DNA of 64,000 bases, from positions 258,710 to 322,709 of the forward strand of contig SRUQ01000005.1 of assembly GCA_004791255.1 (NCBI GenBank), read 5' to 3'. Every line of letters starts with the position of its first letter. Positions within the stretch are counted from its first letter, which is position 1. The translations under genes were made by a program, and so were the position numbers. Shown piece by piece: positions 1 to 8,181 of the stretch. The notes under the pieces are model-generated. The model was not told the DNA's origin, did not search any database, and was given only the letters and a program-made list of their open reading frames with translations. Source of the DNA: a bacterium M00.F.Ca.ET.205.01.1.1. Its GTDB lineage: Bacteria > Pseudomonadota > Alphaproteobacteria > Rhizobiales > Rhizobiaceae.

Positions 1-1
1 C

Positions 2-295
2 GTCGTCCTGCTGCTCGAGGACCACGCTTACGGGATGATCCGCTGGAAGCAGGCGGTCGACGAATTTCCGGATTTCGGCATGACTTTCGGCAATCCGGAC
101 TTCGTCAGATATGCCGAAGCCTATGGGGCCAAAGGGACCAGGGTTGGCGCGATTGCCGACTTGCGGCCGGCGCTGGAACAAGCCTTCATCGGCGGCGGCG
201 TGCATCTCGTCGTCGTGCCGATCGACTATTCCGAAAACTCCAGGGTGCTGGTCGATGAACTGCGCGAGCGGCTGCCGGCGCCAACGGCGACCTGA
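2..295 (+). CDS. Acetolactate synthase-like TPP enzyme, C-terminal fragment (5' end outside window)
   Basis: Only the last 97 codons are present; the gene enters from the left edge in frame. The residues match the C-terminal part of the TPP-binding domain of catabolic acetolactate synthases (AlsS type): a GMIRWKQ stretch, FGNPDFVRYAEAYGAKG, and VPIDYSEN near the end. The family condenses two pyruvates to acetolactate with loss of CO2 in the cytoplasm. The aminotransferase gene follows after 105 bp on the same strand, so the two may be co-transcribed. The substrate cannot be fixed from this fragment; another pyruvate-type TPP decarboxylase or synthase is possible. Confidence 0.75.
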   Translation, partial: VVLLLEDHAYGMIRWKQAVDEFPDFGMTFGNPDFVRYAEAYGAKGTRVGAIADLRPALEQAFIGGGVHLVVVPIDYSENSRVLVDELRERLPAPTAT

Positions 296-400
296 CGGCA
301 GCGACGCGGCGGACAGCAGATGCGCGTGTCGACATGCTGGGATGGTCTGTCACCCGGCGATGTCCGCCGCTATTTTCTCGACCATTCGAATCCGGAGTAA

Positions 401-1705
401 ATGCCCGTGTCCCAATCCTCTGCAAATGCCTCCGCCGACGCTTCGGCAAAGGAGCGCGCGCTGCTCGAACGCCGCGCCAGGCTGCTCGGGCCGACATACC
501 GCGCCTTCTACCGCAACCCGATCCATCTGGTGCGCGGCAGCGGCGTCTGGCTCTACGACGCGCAGGGGCGGAAATTCCTCGATGCCTACAACAATGTCGC
601 CTCGGTCGGGCATTGCCATCCACGCGTCGTCGAGGCGCTGTCGGGGCAGGCCGCCACGCTCAACACCCACACGCGCTATCTCAGCGAGATCATCCTCGAC
701 TATGCGGAAAAACTGCTCGGCACCGTTCCTTCCCATCTCGGCCACGCCATGTTCACCTGCACCGGCAGCGAGGCCAATGATCTCGCCATCCGCATTGCCC
801 AGCATTCCACGGGCAATACCGGGGTGATCGTCACCGACTTCGCCTATCACGGCGCCACGATCTCCACCGCGCAGCTGTCGCCGGCGGCCGTCGGCGCCAA
901 GGGCGTTCCGGCGCACCACAGGACGGTGGCGGCGCCGGACACGTTTCGCGACCATGGCCGCGCCGCGAAGGACTTCGCCAGGAATGTCGTCGCCGCCGTC
1001 GAGGATATGCGCGCGCATGGCATCCGCCCTGCGGCGCTGCTTGTCGACTCGGCCTTTTCCAGCGATGGTATTTTCTTCCCAGATGCGGCGGTGCTGCGCG
1101 AAGCTGCAGACCACGTCAGGAAGGCAGGCGGCATCGTCATTGCCGACGAGGTCCAGTCCGGCTTCGGCCGGCTTGGCCAGGGCATGTGGGGCTTCGCCAG
1201 CTACGGCCTCGAGCCAGACATCGTCACCATGGGCAAGCCGATCGGCGACGGTCATCCGATGGGCGCTGTCCTTGTGCGGCCGAAGCTTGTCAGCTCGTTC
1301 GGCTCGAACACCGGCTACTTCAACACCTTTGGTGGCAACCCTGTCGCGGCCGCCGTCGGCATCGCCGTGCTTGATGTAATCGAGGGCGAGGGTTTGATCG
1401 AGAATGCGCGGCTGGTTGGCGCCTATACGGCCGAGCTGTTGCGTGCCTTGCAGACCCGCCACGGCATGGTCGCCGACATCAGGCACAACGGCCTCTATTT
1501 CGGTGTCGAACTGACGGCGCAGGATGAGGCAACCGCCACCGCCAAGACATCCGCAATCGTCGAAGCCATGCGTGAGGACGGCGTGCTGATTTCGTCCTGC
1601 GGTCCGCGCCGCAATGTGCTGAAGATCAGGCCGCCGCTGCCGTTCGCCAGGGACAATGCCGAGCAATTGGCCGAGACTCTCGATCGCGCCCTGTCGAACT
1701 GGTGA
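401..1705 (+). CDS. Class III PLP-dependent aminotransferase
   Basis: 434 residues, the usual length for class III (omega) aminotransferases, which move an amino group from an amine or omega-amino acid to a 2-oxo acid. The family signature DEVQSGFGRLG begins at residue 249, and the PLP Schiff-base lysine is Lys279 in MGKPIGDGHPMGA. Acetolactate-synthase-like and FAD oxidoreductase genes flank it, and a branched-chain-type ABC importer lies downstream on the other strand, so breakdown of an imported amine or amino acid is a reasonable inference. It converges on the FAD oxidoreductase with 56 bp between stops. The exact substrate cannot be read from the sequence. Confidence 0.85.
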   Translation: MPVSQSSANASADASAKERALLERRARLLGPTYRAFYRNPIHLVRGSGVWLYDAQGRKFLDAYNNVASVGHCHPRVVEALSGQAATLNTHTRYLSEIILDYAEKLLGTVPSHLGHAMFTCTGSEANDLAIRIAQHSTGNTGVIVTDFAYHGATISTAQLSPAAVGAKGVPAHHRTVAAPDTFRDHGRAAKDFARNVVAAVEDMRAHGIRPAALLVDSAFSSDGIFFPDAAVLREAADHVRKAGGIVIADEVQSGFGRLGQGMWGFASYGLEPDIVTMGKPIGDGHPMGAVLVRPKLVSSFGSNTGYFNTFGGNPVAAAVGIAVLDVIEGEGLIENARLVGAYTAELLRALQTRHGMVADIRHNGLYFGVELTAQDEATATAKTSAIVEAMREDGVLISSCGPRRNVLKIRPPLPFARDNAEQLAETLDRALSNW

Positions 1706-1761
1706 TCCGGGCGCGCGCAATCCGCCCGCCGTCGGCTGGGCGCTGGCCACGCACGATCGGC

Positions 1762-3048
1762 CTATGCGGCTTCCAGCCGGTCGCGCAGAATGCTCCACGG
1801 CAGCAGCATGTTCGGGGCGTAGCGTAGCAGGCCATGGAACGGGATTTGCGCGGGTGGCGCGAATGGCAGCGACAGGTCGCGAGCTTCTGTCCCATCGGCC
1901 CAGTCGGCCAGCACCTTGCCCATCGCGGTGGTCATGGCGATGCCGCGGCCATTGCAGGCACGCGCCGCGATCAGGCCCGGGCCGAGATCGATCAGATGCG
2001 GCAGGAAATCCGGTTCGACGGCGGCGATCCCCGACCAGCTGTAGTCGAGCGGCGGCAGGTCACGCAGCTCGAGGCGTTTCGAAAGCCGCCGCCGGATTGC
2101 CTGCGGCACCCGCCTGTCGGCGCCAGCGCTGATCACATGCATGCCGCCGCTGATCAGCCGGTTCTGGGCATCGAAGCGGAAGGTGATGAGATTGCGCCTG
2201 GTGTCGGAAAAACCCTGGCCACCGGGCAGCAGGCGCTCGCGCGTCTTTGACGGCAACGGCGCCGTCGCGATCTGGAAAACTTTCAGCGGGAAATAGGTGC
2301 GTTGCAGTGTCGGGTTGAGTGCTCCGCCATAGGCGTTGGTGGCGACCAGTACCTTGCCGGCGCGCAGCGAACCCGATGGGGTGTTCAGCGTCCAGCCGTC
2401 GGATGAGCGGTCGATCGATATGACACGCGTATGCTCGATAATCCGCGCCCCGGCTTTCTCGGCCGCATCGGCCAAACCTTGCGCGAACTCGACCGGATTG
2501 AGCACGCCGCCCGATCTGTCCATCCAGCCGCCGGCATAGAAGCGCGCGCCGGTCAGCGCCTCGGTCTGCTGCCGATCCAGCGTCACCGCCGGCCTGCCGC
2601 GCTCCGCCCACTGCCTTGCGCGGGACCGGACCTTCTGGAGAGCAGCCTCGGAGTGCGCCGCCTGTATCCAGCCATTCTGCTCGGCGTCGCAGGCGATGCC
2701 GTGCTGCTCGATCAGGCCGAAGACGAGGTCGGCGCTGCCAGCGGCAAACTCGATCAGCCGCTCGCCCCGTTCGGGCCCGAGATGCGCGGATATGGCGTCC
2801 GGATCCATCTTGGCGAAGTTCGGCACGACGAAGCCGGCGTTGCGGCCGGTCGCGCCCCAGGCGATGATTTCTGCTTCGAGGACAGCGACCGAAAGACCTT
2901 TCGCAGCGGCATGAAGGGCCGTCGAAAGGCCGGTAAAGCCGCCGCCGACGATGGCGAGGTCGACATCGAGCACACCCTCCAGCGCCGGCCGGGGGTGGCG
3001 ATCGCGGCTGACCGCGTGCCACAGTGAAAGCGCCTCCTGCTTCGCCAT
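1762..3048 (-). CDS. FAD-dependent amine oxidoreductase (DAO family, PuuB/OrdL-like)
   Basis: 428 residues. An N-terminal Rossmann FAD site reads VDLAIVGGGFTGLSTA with the glycine cluster at residues 35-40, followed by the RNAGFV segment typical of DAO-family enzymes such as gamma-glutamylputrescine oxidase. These flavoenzymes oxidise C-N bonds to an imine or aldehyde, ammonia or amine, and H2O2. The start is an ATG at 3048, and only 4 bp separate it from the stop of livM, so it is probably the last gene of the livGFHM operon. This ties the oxidase to the imported substrate. A glycine, sarcosine or polyamine-derivative oxidase are all possible. Confidence 0.85.
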   Translation of the reverse strand: MAKQEALSLWHAVSRDRHPRPALEGVLDVDLAIVGGGFTGLSTALHAAAKGLSVAVLEAEIIAWGATGRNAGFVVPNFAKMDPDAISAHLGPERGERLIEFAAGSADLVFGLIEQHGIACDAEQNGWIQAAHSEAALQKVRSRARQWAERGRPAVTLDRQQTEALTGARFYAGGWMDRSGGVLNPVEFAQGLADAAEKAGARIIEHTRVISIDRSSDGWTLNTPSGSLRAGKVLVATNAYGGALNPTLQRTYFPLKVFQIATAPLPSKTRERLLPGGQGFSDTRRNLITFRFDAQNRLISGGMHVISAGADRRVPQAIRRRLSKRLELRDLPPLDYSWSGIAAVEPDFLPHLIDLGPGLIAARACNGRGIAMTTAMGKVLADWADGTEARDLSLPFAPPAQIPFHGLLRYAPNMLLPWSILRDRLEAA

Positions 3049-3052
3049 TCGT

Positions 3053-4030
3053 TCAGGACCCGCTCTCGCTGGCGGTGGCCTTCGCCCGTTTGCCGAAGCG
3101 CATCCGCCGTGGCCGTTCGCCGAACAGGCCGTTCGGCCGGACCAGCAGTATGACGCAGAGCATAACGCCGATGGCGACGATCTGCAGCGAGGCGGCGCGC
3201 GCCTGCTGCTCGGGCGAGAACAGGATGCTGGTCAGTGTGCCCGATCCTGCCCAGATCGCCCACACCAGGACGCTGCCGACGACAGCGCCGACATCGCTGC
3301 CGGAGCCGCCGACGATCAGCATCACCCAGACCTGGAAGGTCAGGATCGGCAGGTAATTGTCGGGCGCGATGAAGCCGGTGAAATGCGCCTGCAGCGCACC
3401 GGCCAGCGCCATGATGGCGCCGCCGACGGCGAAGGCCTGCACGCGGTAGAAGCGCGCGCTCTTGCCAAGTGAGATCGCCGCGCGTTCATCCTCGCGCAGC
3501 GCCTTCAGCACGCGCCCCCACGGGCTGCGCGACAGGTGCTCCAGGGCGAGATAGACAATCAACGTCACCACGCAGACGACGGCGAGGTTGGAGAGGTTGA
3601 ACAGCAGCGGCGTCTCGGCAAGGCGGCCGAAGGGCCGCGGAATGAAGCCGATGCCGAACGGACCGCCGGTGAGCTTCTGCGCGTTGAGCGCGACCAGTTG
3701 CACCACGACTGCGACGCCGAATGTGGTAATCGCCAGATAGTCAGACCGAAGGCGCAGCGTGGCCATGCCGGTCAGCGCGGCGGCAATGCCGCCGACGATC
3801 ATGGCGCCCAGCCAGCCGACCAGGATAGGCAGGCCGAAGCCGCCCAGCCGTGCCGCGTCATCCGGGGTGGTCAGCAAAGCCGAGGTGTAGGCGCCGATGG
3901 CGACGAAGCCGGCGAGGCCGACATTGAACAGGCCGGTCAGCCCCCATTGCAGGTTGAGCCCGAGCGTCACCAGCGAGAAGATCAGCGCGGTGGTCAGGAA
4001 GAAGGCGCCGTAGCCAATGAGGTCGATCAT
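3053..4030 (-). CDS. Branched-chain-type ABC transporter permease (LivM family)
   Basis: 325 residues with about 8-9 hydrophobic segments. It starts MIDLIGYGAFFLTTALIFSL and carries LivM landmarks GLTGLFNVG, the EAA-like loop ALREDERAAISLG and the late VMLIVGGSGSDVGAVVGS stretch. The frame stays open further upstream, but the ATG at 4030 overlaps the livH stop as ATGA, which fixes the start. It pairs with LivH to form the inner-membrane channel of a HAAT-family importer for amino acids or related compounds. The C-terminal tail is basic, as is usual. The substrate is unknown. Confidence 0.88.
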   Translation of the reverse strand: MIDLIGYGAFFLTTALIFSLVTLGLNLQWGLTGLFNVGLAGFVAIGAYTSALLTTPDDAARLGGFGLPILVGWLGAMIVGGIAAALTGMATLRLRSDYLAITTFGVAVVVQLVALNAQKLTGGPFGIGFIPRPFGRLAETPLLFNLSNLAVVCVVTLIVYLALEHLSRSPWGRVLKALREDERAAISLGKSARFYRVQAFAVGGAIMALAGALQAHFTGFIAPDNYLPILTFQVWVMLIVGGSGSDVGAVVGSVLVWAIWAGSGTLTSILFSPEQQARAASLQIVAIGVMLCVILLVRPNGLFGERPRRMRFGKRAKATASESGS

Positions 4031-4935
4031 CTCTCTCGAACTCCGAAAAGGCCGATCGGCCGCACGAACAGCACGGCCATCAGAATGATGAAGGACACGG
4101 CGGCGCGCCATTCCGCGCCGATCAGCTGCACCGCGCCGGCTTCGGCGATCCCGATAATCAGGCCACCGAGCACCGCACCGGGGATGCTGCCGATACCGCC
4201 GAGGATGGCTGCGGCAAACATCGGCAGCAGCATGTCGAAGCCCATGAAGGGGCGTATCTGCACCAGAATGCCGATCATCACACCGGCCACACAGGCCAAT
4301 GCCGCGCCGAGGATCCAGGTGACGCGCACCACGCCGGCAACGTCGATGCCGACGATGCGGGCAAGCGCCGCATTCTGGCTGAGCGCCTGCATGGAGCGTC
4401 CTATCTGCGTGCGCGTCATCAGCAGATGCACGCCAAGCACCAGCAAGGCGGTCAGCAACAGCAAGGCGATCTGGTCGGGTGTGATGCGAATGCCGAAGCC
4501 GACCGGCATGGCGATCTGGATCGCCCGGCTGAAATAGGTCGGCCGCGAGGTGAAGCTGAATTCCAGCAGGCTGCGCAGCGCCATCGAGGCGCCGAAGCTC
4601 GCCATCACCACGATGATCGCCTGGCCCTGTGCGCGCAGCCGCGAAAACAGCACCTTGTCGAGGAGGAGCGCCAGCAGGGCGGTGAAGGCCATGCCGACGA
4701 CCAGTGCGACCAGCAGCGGCCAGCCGAAGGACAGCGGTGCGATCGGCGCCACCTTGCCGAACGTTGCGCCAATGGCGCTGACCACGGCGAGCGTCGCATA
4801 AGTGCCCCAGGCCATGAAATCGCCATGGGCGAAGTTGGAGAAGCGCAGGATGGAGTAGGTCAGCGTCACGCCGATGGCGCCGAGGCCGATCATCGAACCG
4901 GTCAGCAACCCGTCGACGACAAATTGCAGGCTCAT
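4027..4935 (-). CDS. Branched-chain-type ABC transporter permease (LivH family)
   Basis: 302 residues, strongly hydrophobic. It starts MSLQFVVDGLLTGSMIGLGA and contains LivH hallmarks: YSILRFSNFAHGDFMAWGTY near residue 30 and the coupling loop GRSMQALSQNAALARIVGID. The frame is open 30 codons further upstream, but the ATG at 4935 overlaps the livF stop by 4 bp and gives the family-typical N-terminus. It forms the membrane channel with LivM. The gene is the third of livGFHM, all joined by ATGA-type overlaps, which indicates translational coupling. Confidence 0.88.
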   Translation of the reverse strand: MSLQFVVDGLLTGSMIGLGAIGVTLTYSILRFSNFAHGDFMAWGTYATLAVVSAIGATFGKVAPIAPLSFGWPLLVALVVGMAFTALLALLLDKVLFSRLRAQGQAIIVVMASFGASMALRSLLEFSFTSRPTYFSRAIQIAMPVGFGIRITPDQIALLLLTALLVLGVHLLMTRTQIGRSMQALSQNAALARIVGIDVAGVVRVTWILGAALACVAGVMIGILVQIRPFMGFDMLLPMFAAAILGGIGSIPGAVLGGLIIGIAEAGAVQLIGAEWRAAVSFIILMAVLFVRPIGLFGVRER

Positions 4936-5699
4936 GCCGCGCCTCCCTTCTCGGCATGCCCCGTCTTCTCTGCGCTGAGAGGGCGCTGGCCGAGGTAGAG
5001 TTCGGCGACGACAGGATCGTTCCACAGTTCGGAGGCGACGCCCTCGTGGCTGTCCTTGCCCTCGACCAGCACATAGGCGCGGTCGCCGGTGGCGAGCGCT
5101 GCCTTGGCATTCTGTTCGACCAGCAGGATGGTGACTCCAGCCTTGCGGATGCCGGCCAGCATCTCGAACACCATCGACACGAATTTCGGCGACAGTCCGG
5201 CCGACGGTTCGTCGAGCACCAGCAGCTTGGGATGGACGATCAAGGCCCGCGCCACGGCCAGCATCTGCCGCTGTCCGCCGGAGAGGTTACCGGCCGCGGC
5301 CCGGCGCTGGCGCGCCAGGTCGGGGAACATCGCATACATCTCCTCGATCCGGGCCGGCGCCTCGCGCCGCTCCAGAATGCCGCAGGCAACCCTGAGATTG
5401 TCCTCGACCGACATCAGCGGGAAGATGTTCTCGGTCTGCGGCACGAAAGCGAGGCCAAGCCGCACCATGGTGTGGGCAGGCGCTGCGGTGATATCCTTGC
5501 CGTCCAGCAGCACCGTGCCGCGTGTGATCGGCACCAGGCCGGCAATGGCCTTGATGAAGCTCGACTTGCCGGCGCCATTGGGGCCCAGCACGACGACGAT
5601 CTCGCTTTTTCGGACGGTGATCGAGGCGCCGCGCACGATCGGCACACCGGGCTCGTAGCCGGCTTCGAGATCGCGAACATCGAGGACGGTTTCGCTCAT
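4932..5699 (-). CDS. Branched-chain-type ABC transporter ATPase (LivF family)
   Basis: 255 residues. Walker A GPNGAGKS lies at residues 39-46, the signature LSGGQ at 139-143 and Walker B LLVLDEP at 159-165, with a switch histidine replaced by the LLVEQN motif usual in LivF. It hydrolyses ATP on the cytoplasmic face to drive uptake through LivHM. The start codon overlaps the livG stop (ATGA). The last 20 residues (charged, Lys/Glu/Ala rich) extend slightly past the typical LivF end. Its expected periplasmic partner is the binding protein encoded at 9717-10976 in the divergent operon. Confidence 0.9.
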   Translation of the reverse strand: MSETVLDVRDLEAGYEPGVPIVRGASITVRKSEIVVVLGPNGAGKSSFIKAIAGLVPITRGTVLLDGKDITAAPAHTMVRLGLAFVPQTENIFPLMSVEDNLRVACGILERREAPARIEEMYAMFPDLARQRRAAAGNLSGGQRQMLAVARALIVHPKLLVLDEPSAGLSPKFVSMVFEMLAGIRKAGVTILLVEQNAKAALATGDRAYVLVEGKDSHEGVASELWNDPVVAELYLGQRPLSAEKTGHAEKGGAA

Positions 5700-6490
5700 G
5701 CCGTGCCTCCGAGATAGGCCTCGATGACGCGCGGATCACGGGCCACTTCCTGTGCCGTGCCTTCGCTCAGCAACTGGCCGCTGGCCATTACCAGCACGCG
5801 ATGGCAAAGCCGCGTCACCATATCGATGTTATGTTCGATCAGGAGGAAGGTGATGCCGCGCTCGTTGATGTCGCGGATGCGGTCGATGATGACTTCCAGG
5901 AGTGTCGCGTTGACGCCGGCAGCCGGTTCGTCGAGCAGGATGATCGCCGGGTCGGCCATCATGACGCGGGCGAGTTCCAGAAGCTTGCGCTGCCCGCCCG
6001 AAAGCACGCGCGCCGGCTCATGCGCGAGGCGCGCAAGCGAGACCAGTTCGAGCAACTCCATCGCTTTCTTCTGGCCGGCGCGCTCCTGAGCCGCAACCCG
6101 CCCTGGCGACAGGAAATTGGCGAGCAGGCTTTCTCCGGCCTGTCCCTGCGCGGCCAGCATGATGTTCTCGATCAGTGTCAGATTGGGCAGCGGCCGCGGG
6201 ATCTGGAAGGTGCGGCCGAGGCCGCGGCCGATGCGGCGGTGCGCCGCTTCTCCCGACACTTGGACACCATTCAGCACGATGTCGCCGCTGGTAGGCAGCA
6301 CGCTGCCGGCGAGCAGGTCGAACATCGTCGTCTTTCCGGCCCCGTTCGGGCCGATCAGGCCGAGGATTTCGCCTGCATGAACGTCGAAGGAGACATCGTT
6401 GACGGCAATGAGGCCGCCGAACCGCTTGACGACATTCTGTGCCGTCAGAACGGGCGCACGAGCATCGGGCGCGCTTTGTCTATCGATCAT
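5696..6490 (-). CDS. Branched-chain-type ABC transporter ATPase (LivG family)
   Basis: 264 residues from the ATG at 6490; a TTG one codon upstream is a poorer start. Walker A GPNGAGKT is at residues 47-54, the signature LSGGQ at 163-167, and Walker B ILLDEPAAGVN follows near 184. The ending EVARDPRVIEAYLGG is typical of LivG. It is the first gene of the minus-strand livGFHM plus FAD oxidoreductase operon. It is divergent from a GntR-family gene across a 126-bp intergenic region that carries a perfect palindrome, so that regulator probably controls it. Confidence 0.9.
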   Translation of the reverse strand: MIDRQSAPDARAPVLTAQNVVKRFGGLIAVNDVSFDVHAGEILGLIGPNGAGKTTMFDLLAGSVLPTSGDIVLNGVQVSGEAAHRRIGRGLGRTFQIPRPLPNLTLIENIMLAAQGQAGESLLANFLSPGRVAAQERAGQKKAMELLELVSLARLAHEPARVLSGGQRKLLELARVMMADPAIILLDEPAAGVNATLLEVIIDRIRDINERGITFLLIEHNIDMVTRLCHRVLVMASGQLLSEGTAQEVARDPRVIEAYLGGTA

Positions 6491-6539
6491 CAATCCCTCT
6501 GGCCGGAAGCGATAACAGCCGTTTCCTAATTTTTTGATA

Positions 6540-6549
6540 TGTGATCACA
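6540..6549. promoter_or_regulatory. Candidate GntR operator (perfect 10-bp palindrome)
   Basis: TGTGATCACA is a perfect palindrome and fits the loose GntR-family pattern GT-N4-AC. A second TGATCAC lies 16 bp further on at 6558-6564. Both sit in the AT-rich gap between livG (minus) and the GntR-family gene (plus), where a local autoregulator would be expected to bind. The assignment is inferred from position and symmetry only. Confidence 0.45.
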
Positions 6550-6616
6550 CTTGCTTTGATCACGCTATTCGGCTTTAATTCCTTCCGCAAGTCCAAAACG
6601 CGTTGACGGAAGACCG

Positions 6617-7348
6617 ATGCAGAAGGCCGCCATCGAAAGGAACAATGAGGCAATCGCCGCTCAGCTTGCGCCGGTCGGTCGCGAGACGGTGCAGGATCGT
6701 GTCTATTCGGAACTACGCCGCGCGCTGATCGGCGGCCTGTTCGAACCGAGCCAGGTTCTCACCATTCGCGGGCTCGCCGATGCGCTGGTCACCTCGACCA
6801 TGCCGGTGCGCGAGGCGCTCGGGCGGCTGATCACCGAAAAGGCGCTTGAGGCACTACCCAACCGCTCGGTTCGCGTGCCGCCGATCACGCTGGATCGCCT
6901 CGACGATCTCTTGCGGGCCCGCATCCTCATCGAAGGCGAGGCGATTGCGCTGGCCGCCGCCCGCATGGGGCCGCGCCAGATCGCTACCATCGAGACCATT
7001 CTGGGCGAATGGGACGAAATGCGCGCGCTCAAGCACAAGAAGGATGTCGATCGCGAGGTGACGCTCAACCAGAGCTTTCATTTCGAGATCTACCGGTCCT
7101 GTGGCTCGGCGGTGCTGATCCCGATGATCGAGAGCCTGTGGCTGCAATCGGGGCCATGCATCCGCGTCGCCATCTATGCCTTCTCGGAAGCCGGCGAGGT
7201 CGATACCGCCCAGTATCACCGCCGTATCGTCACGGCGCTGGCCACGCAGGATGCGCAAGCCGCGCGCGAGGCACTTGTCGCCGACATCAGCCGGCCCTTC
7301 ACCTTCCTGCGCCACAAGCTGCAATCGGCAGCGAAAGACCAGACATGA
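6617..7348 (+). CDS. GntR-family transcriptional regulator, FCD (FadR-like) subfamily
   Basis: 243 residues. An N-terminal winged helix-turn-helix (about residues 20-85, with YSELRRALIGG and LADALVTSTMPVREALGRL) is followed by an all-helical FCD ligand domain (about 95-225). FCD regulators bind carboxylate-containing metabolites, often through a metal, and usually repress the catabolic genes beside them. The gene opens a plus-strand operon whose next gene starts in its stop codon, and it is divergent from livGFHM. A palindrome, TGTGATCACA, lies about 70 bp upstream of the start. The effector is probably the imported compound or its product. Confidence 0.88.
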   Translation: MQKAAIERNNEAIAAQLAPVGRETVQDRVYSELRRALIGGLFEPSQVLTIRGLADALVTSTMPVREALGRLITEKALEALPNRSVRVPPITLDRLDDLLRARILIEGEAIALAAARMGPRQIATIETILGEWDEMRALKHKKDVDREVTLNQSFHFEIYRSCGSAVLIPMIESLWLQSGPCIRVAIYAFSEAGEVDTAQYHRRIVTALATQDAQAAREALVADISRPFTFLRHKLQSAAKDQT

Positions 7349-7827
7349 CCTCCATCAGCATCACCGAGCCGCGCTCGAAGCTTTCTGTGACGGCACTGCT
7401 GCTGCCGGAGAAAGCGCCGGAAAACGTCGCTTTTCTCCGCGCCTATCTCGGCACGCCGCGCATCGTCCCCGGCATCCATGCGATGTGGACCGGGCCCGAG
7501 ATTTCCTGTCCGGTTCCCGCTGCCGATCTCGCCGGGCAGGCCTATGCCGGCCCTCTACCGGCGGAGAACGCGACCCTGACGCCGCAGCCCGGCGACATCG
7601 TGCTGTCCTATGTGCCGCCGCGCGTCTGGGGCGGCGGTCCGAATGCGATCTTCGACATCGGCCTGTTCTACGGCCAGGGTGCGCGCCTGTTCTTTCCGAT
7701 CGGCTGGCTCGCCGGCAGCGTGGTGGCGCAGGTGCTGCCGCAGGATCACGAGCAGCTGGCGGCGGCCTGCGGCGTCATCCGCCGCAACGGCGCCTGCGAC
7801 ATCACCTTTAGCCTGATGGAGGCCTGA
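7345..7827 (+). CDS. DUF3830 family protein (cyclophilin-like fold expected)
   Basis: 160 residues from the ATG at 7345, which overlaps the regulator stop as ATGA; an open frame further upstream is not used. The sequence has no signal peptide or membrane segment. Features such as GDIVLSYVPPRVWGGGPNAIFDIGLFYGQGARLFFPIGW fit the DUF3830 family, small beta-rich proteins thought to adopt a cyclophilin-like fold, with no known activity. It is translationally coupled to a GntR regulator and followed directly by a TIGR04076-like protein and an aldo/keto reductase, so it probably acts in the same catabolic or binding step. No function is assigned. Confidence 0.7.
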   Translation: MTSISITEPRSKLSVTALLLPEKAPENVAFLRAYLGTPRIVPGIHAMWTGPEISCPVPAADLAGQAYAGPLPAENATLTPQPGDIVLSYVPPRVWGGGPNAIFDIGLFYGQGARLFFPIGWLAGSVVAQVLPQDHEQLAAACGVIRRNGACDITFSLMEA

Positions 7828-8181
7828 ATGGCCGACGACAGTTTCGAGCTCTTCGACCTCCGCGTCGAGGCGGTCATTCCTGAGGGCAAGCCGATCTATT
7901 GTGGCGCCAAGGCCGGCGACCATTTCGAGCTCAAGGGCGAGATGCTGTCGATGCCGGCGGGGCAGGGCTTTTCGATCTATTCCATCGCGGCCGTGCTGCC
8001 GTTGCTGGCCGCCAAGCAGCGGCCGACGCATGCCAATGATTGGATGACATCGGACGCCGAGATCGCCTGTCCCGATCCGAACTGCGCCAGCCGACTGCGC
8101 ATCGTCAGGACCGGCAAGCGGCGCTTCAGCCATGCCGAAACGACGGCGGTGCCGCTGCCGGGGGAGACGCAAGACAAATGA
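7828..8181 (+). CDS. Small TIGR04076-like protein
   Basis: 117 residues beginning at the ATG directly after the preceding stop. The core SIYSIAAVLPLLAAKQRP, then NDWMTSD, then CPDPNC and a short final strand RLRIVRTG resembles the TIGR04076 family: small cytoplasmic proteins of unknown role with a conserved CPDP-type motif. Two cysteines within CPDPNC could bind a metal; this is inference. It overlaps the following aldo/keto reductase by 4 bp. The operon context links it to the same unknown catabolic pathway as the DUF3830 protein. Confidence 0.65.
   Translation: MADDSFELFDLRVEAVIPEGKPIYCGAKAGDHFELKGEMLSMPAGQGFSIYSIAAVLPLLAAKQRPTHANDWMTSDAEIACPDPNCASRLRIVRTGKRRFSHAETTAVPLPGETQDK

Noticed and set aside
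350-1798. 482-codon open frame on the minus strand
   Set aside because: Antisense shadow of the aminotransferase; low-complexity Arg/Gly/Asp composition and no family motifs.
3053-5110. 685-codon minus frame spanning livM and livH
   Set aside because: Only its last 325 codons encode LivM. The upstream part is the wrong frame of livH, and the overlapping ATG at 4030 is the real start.
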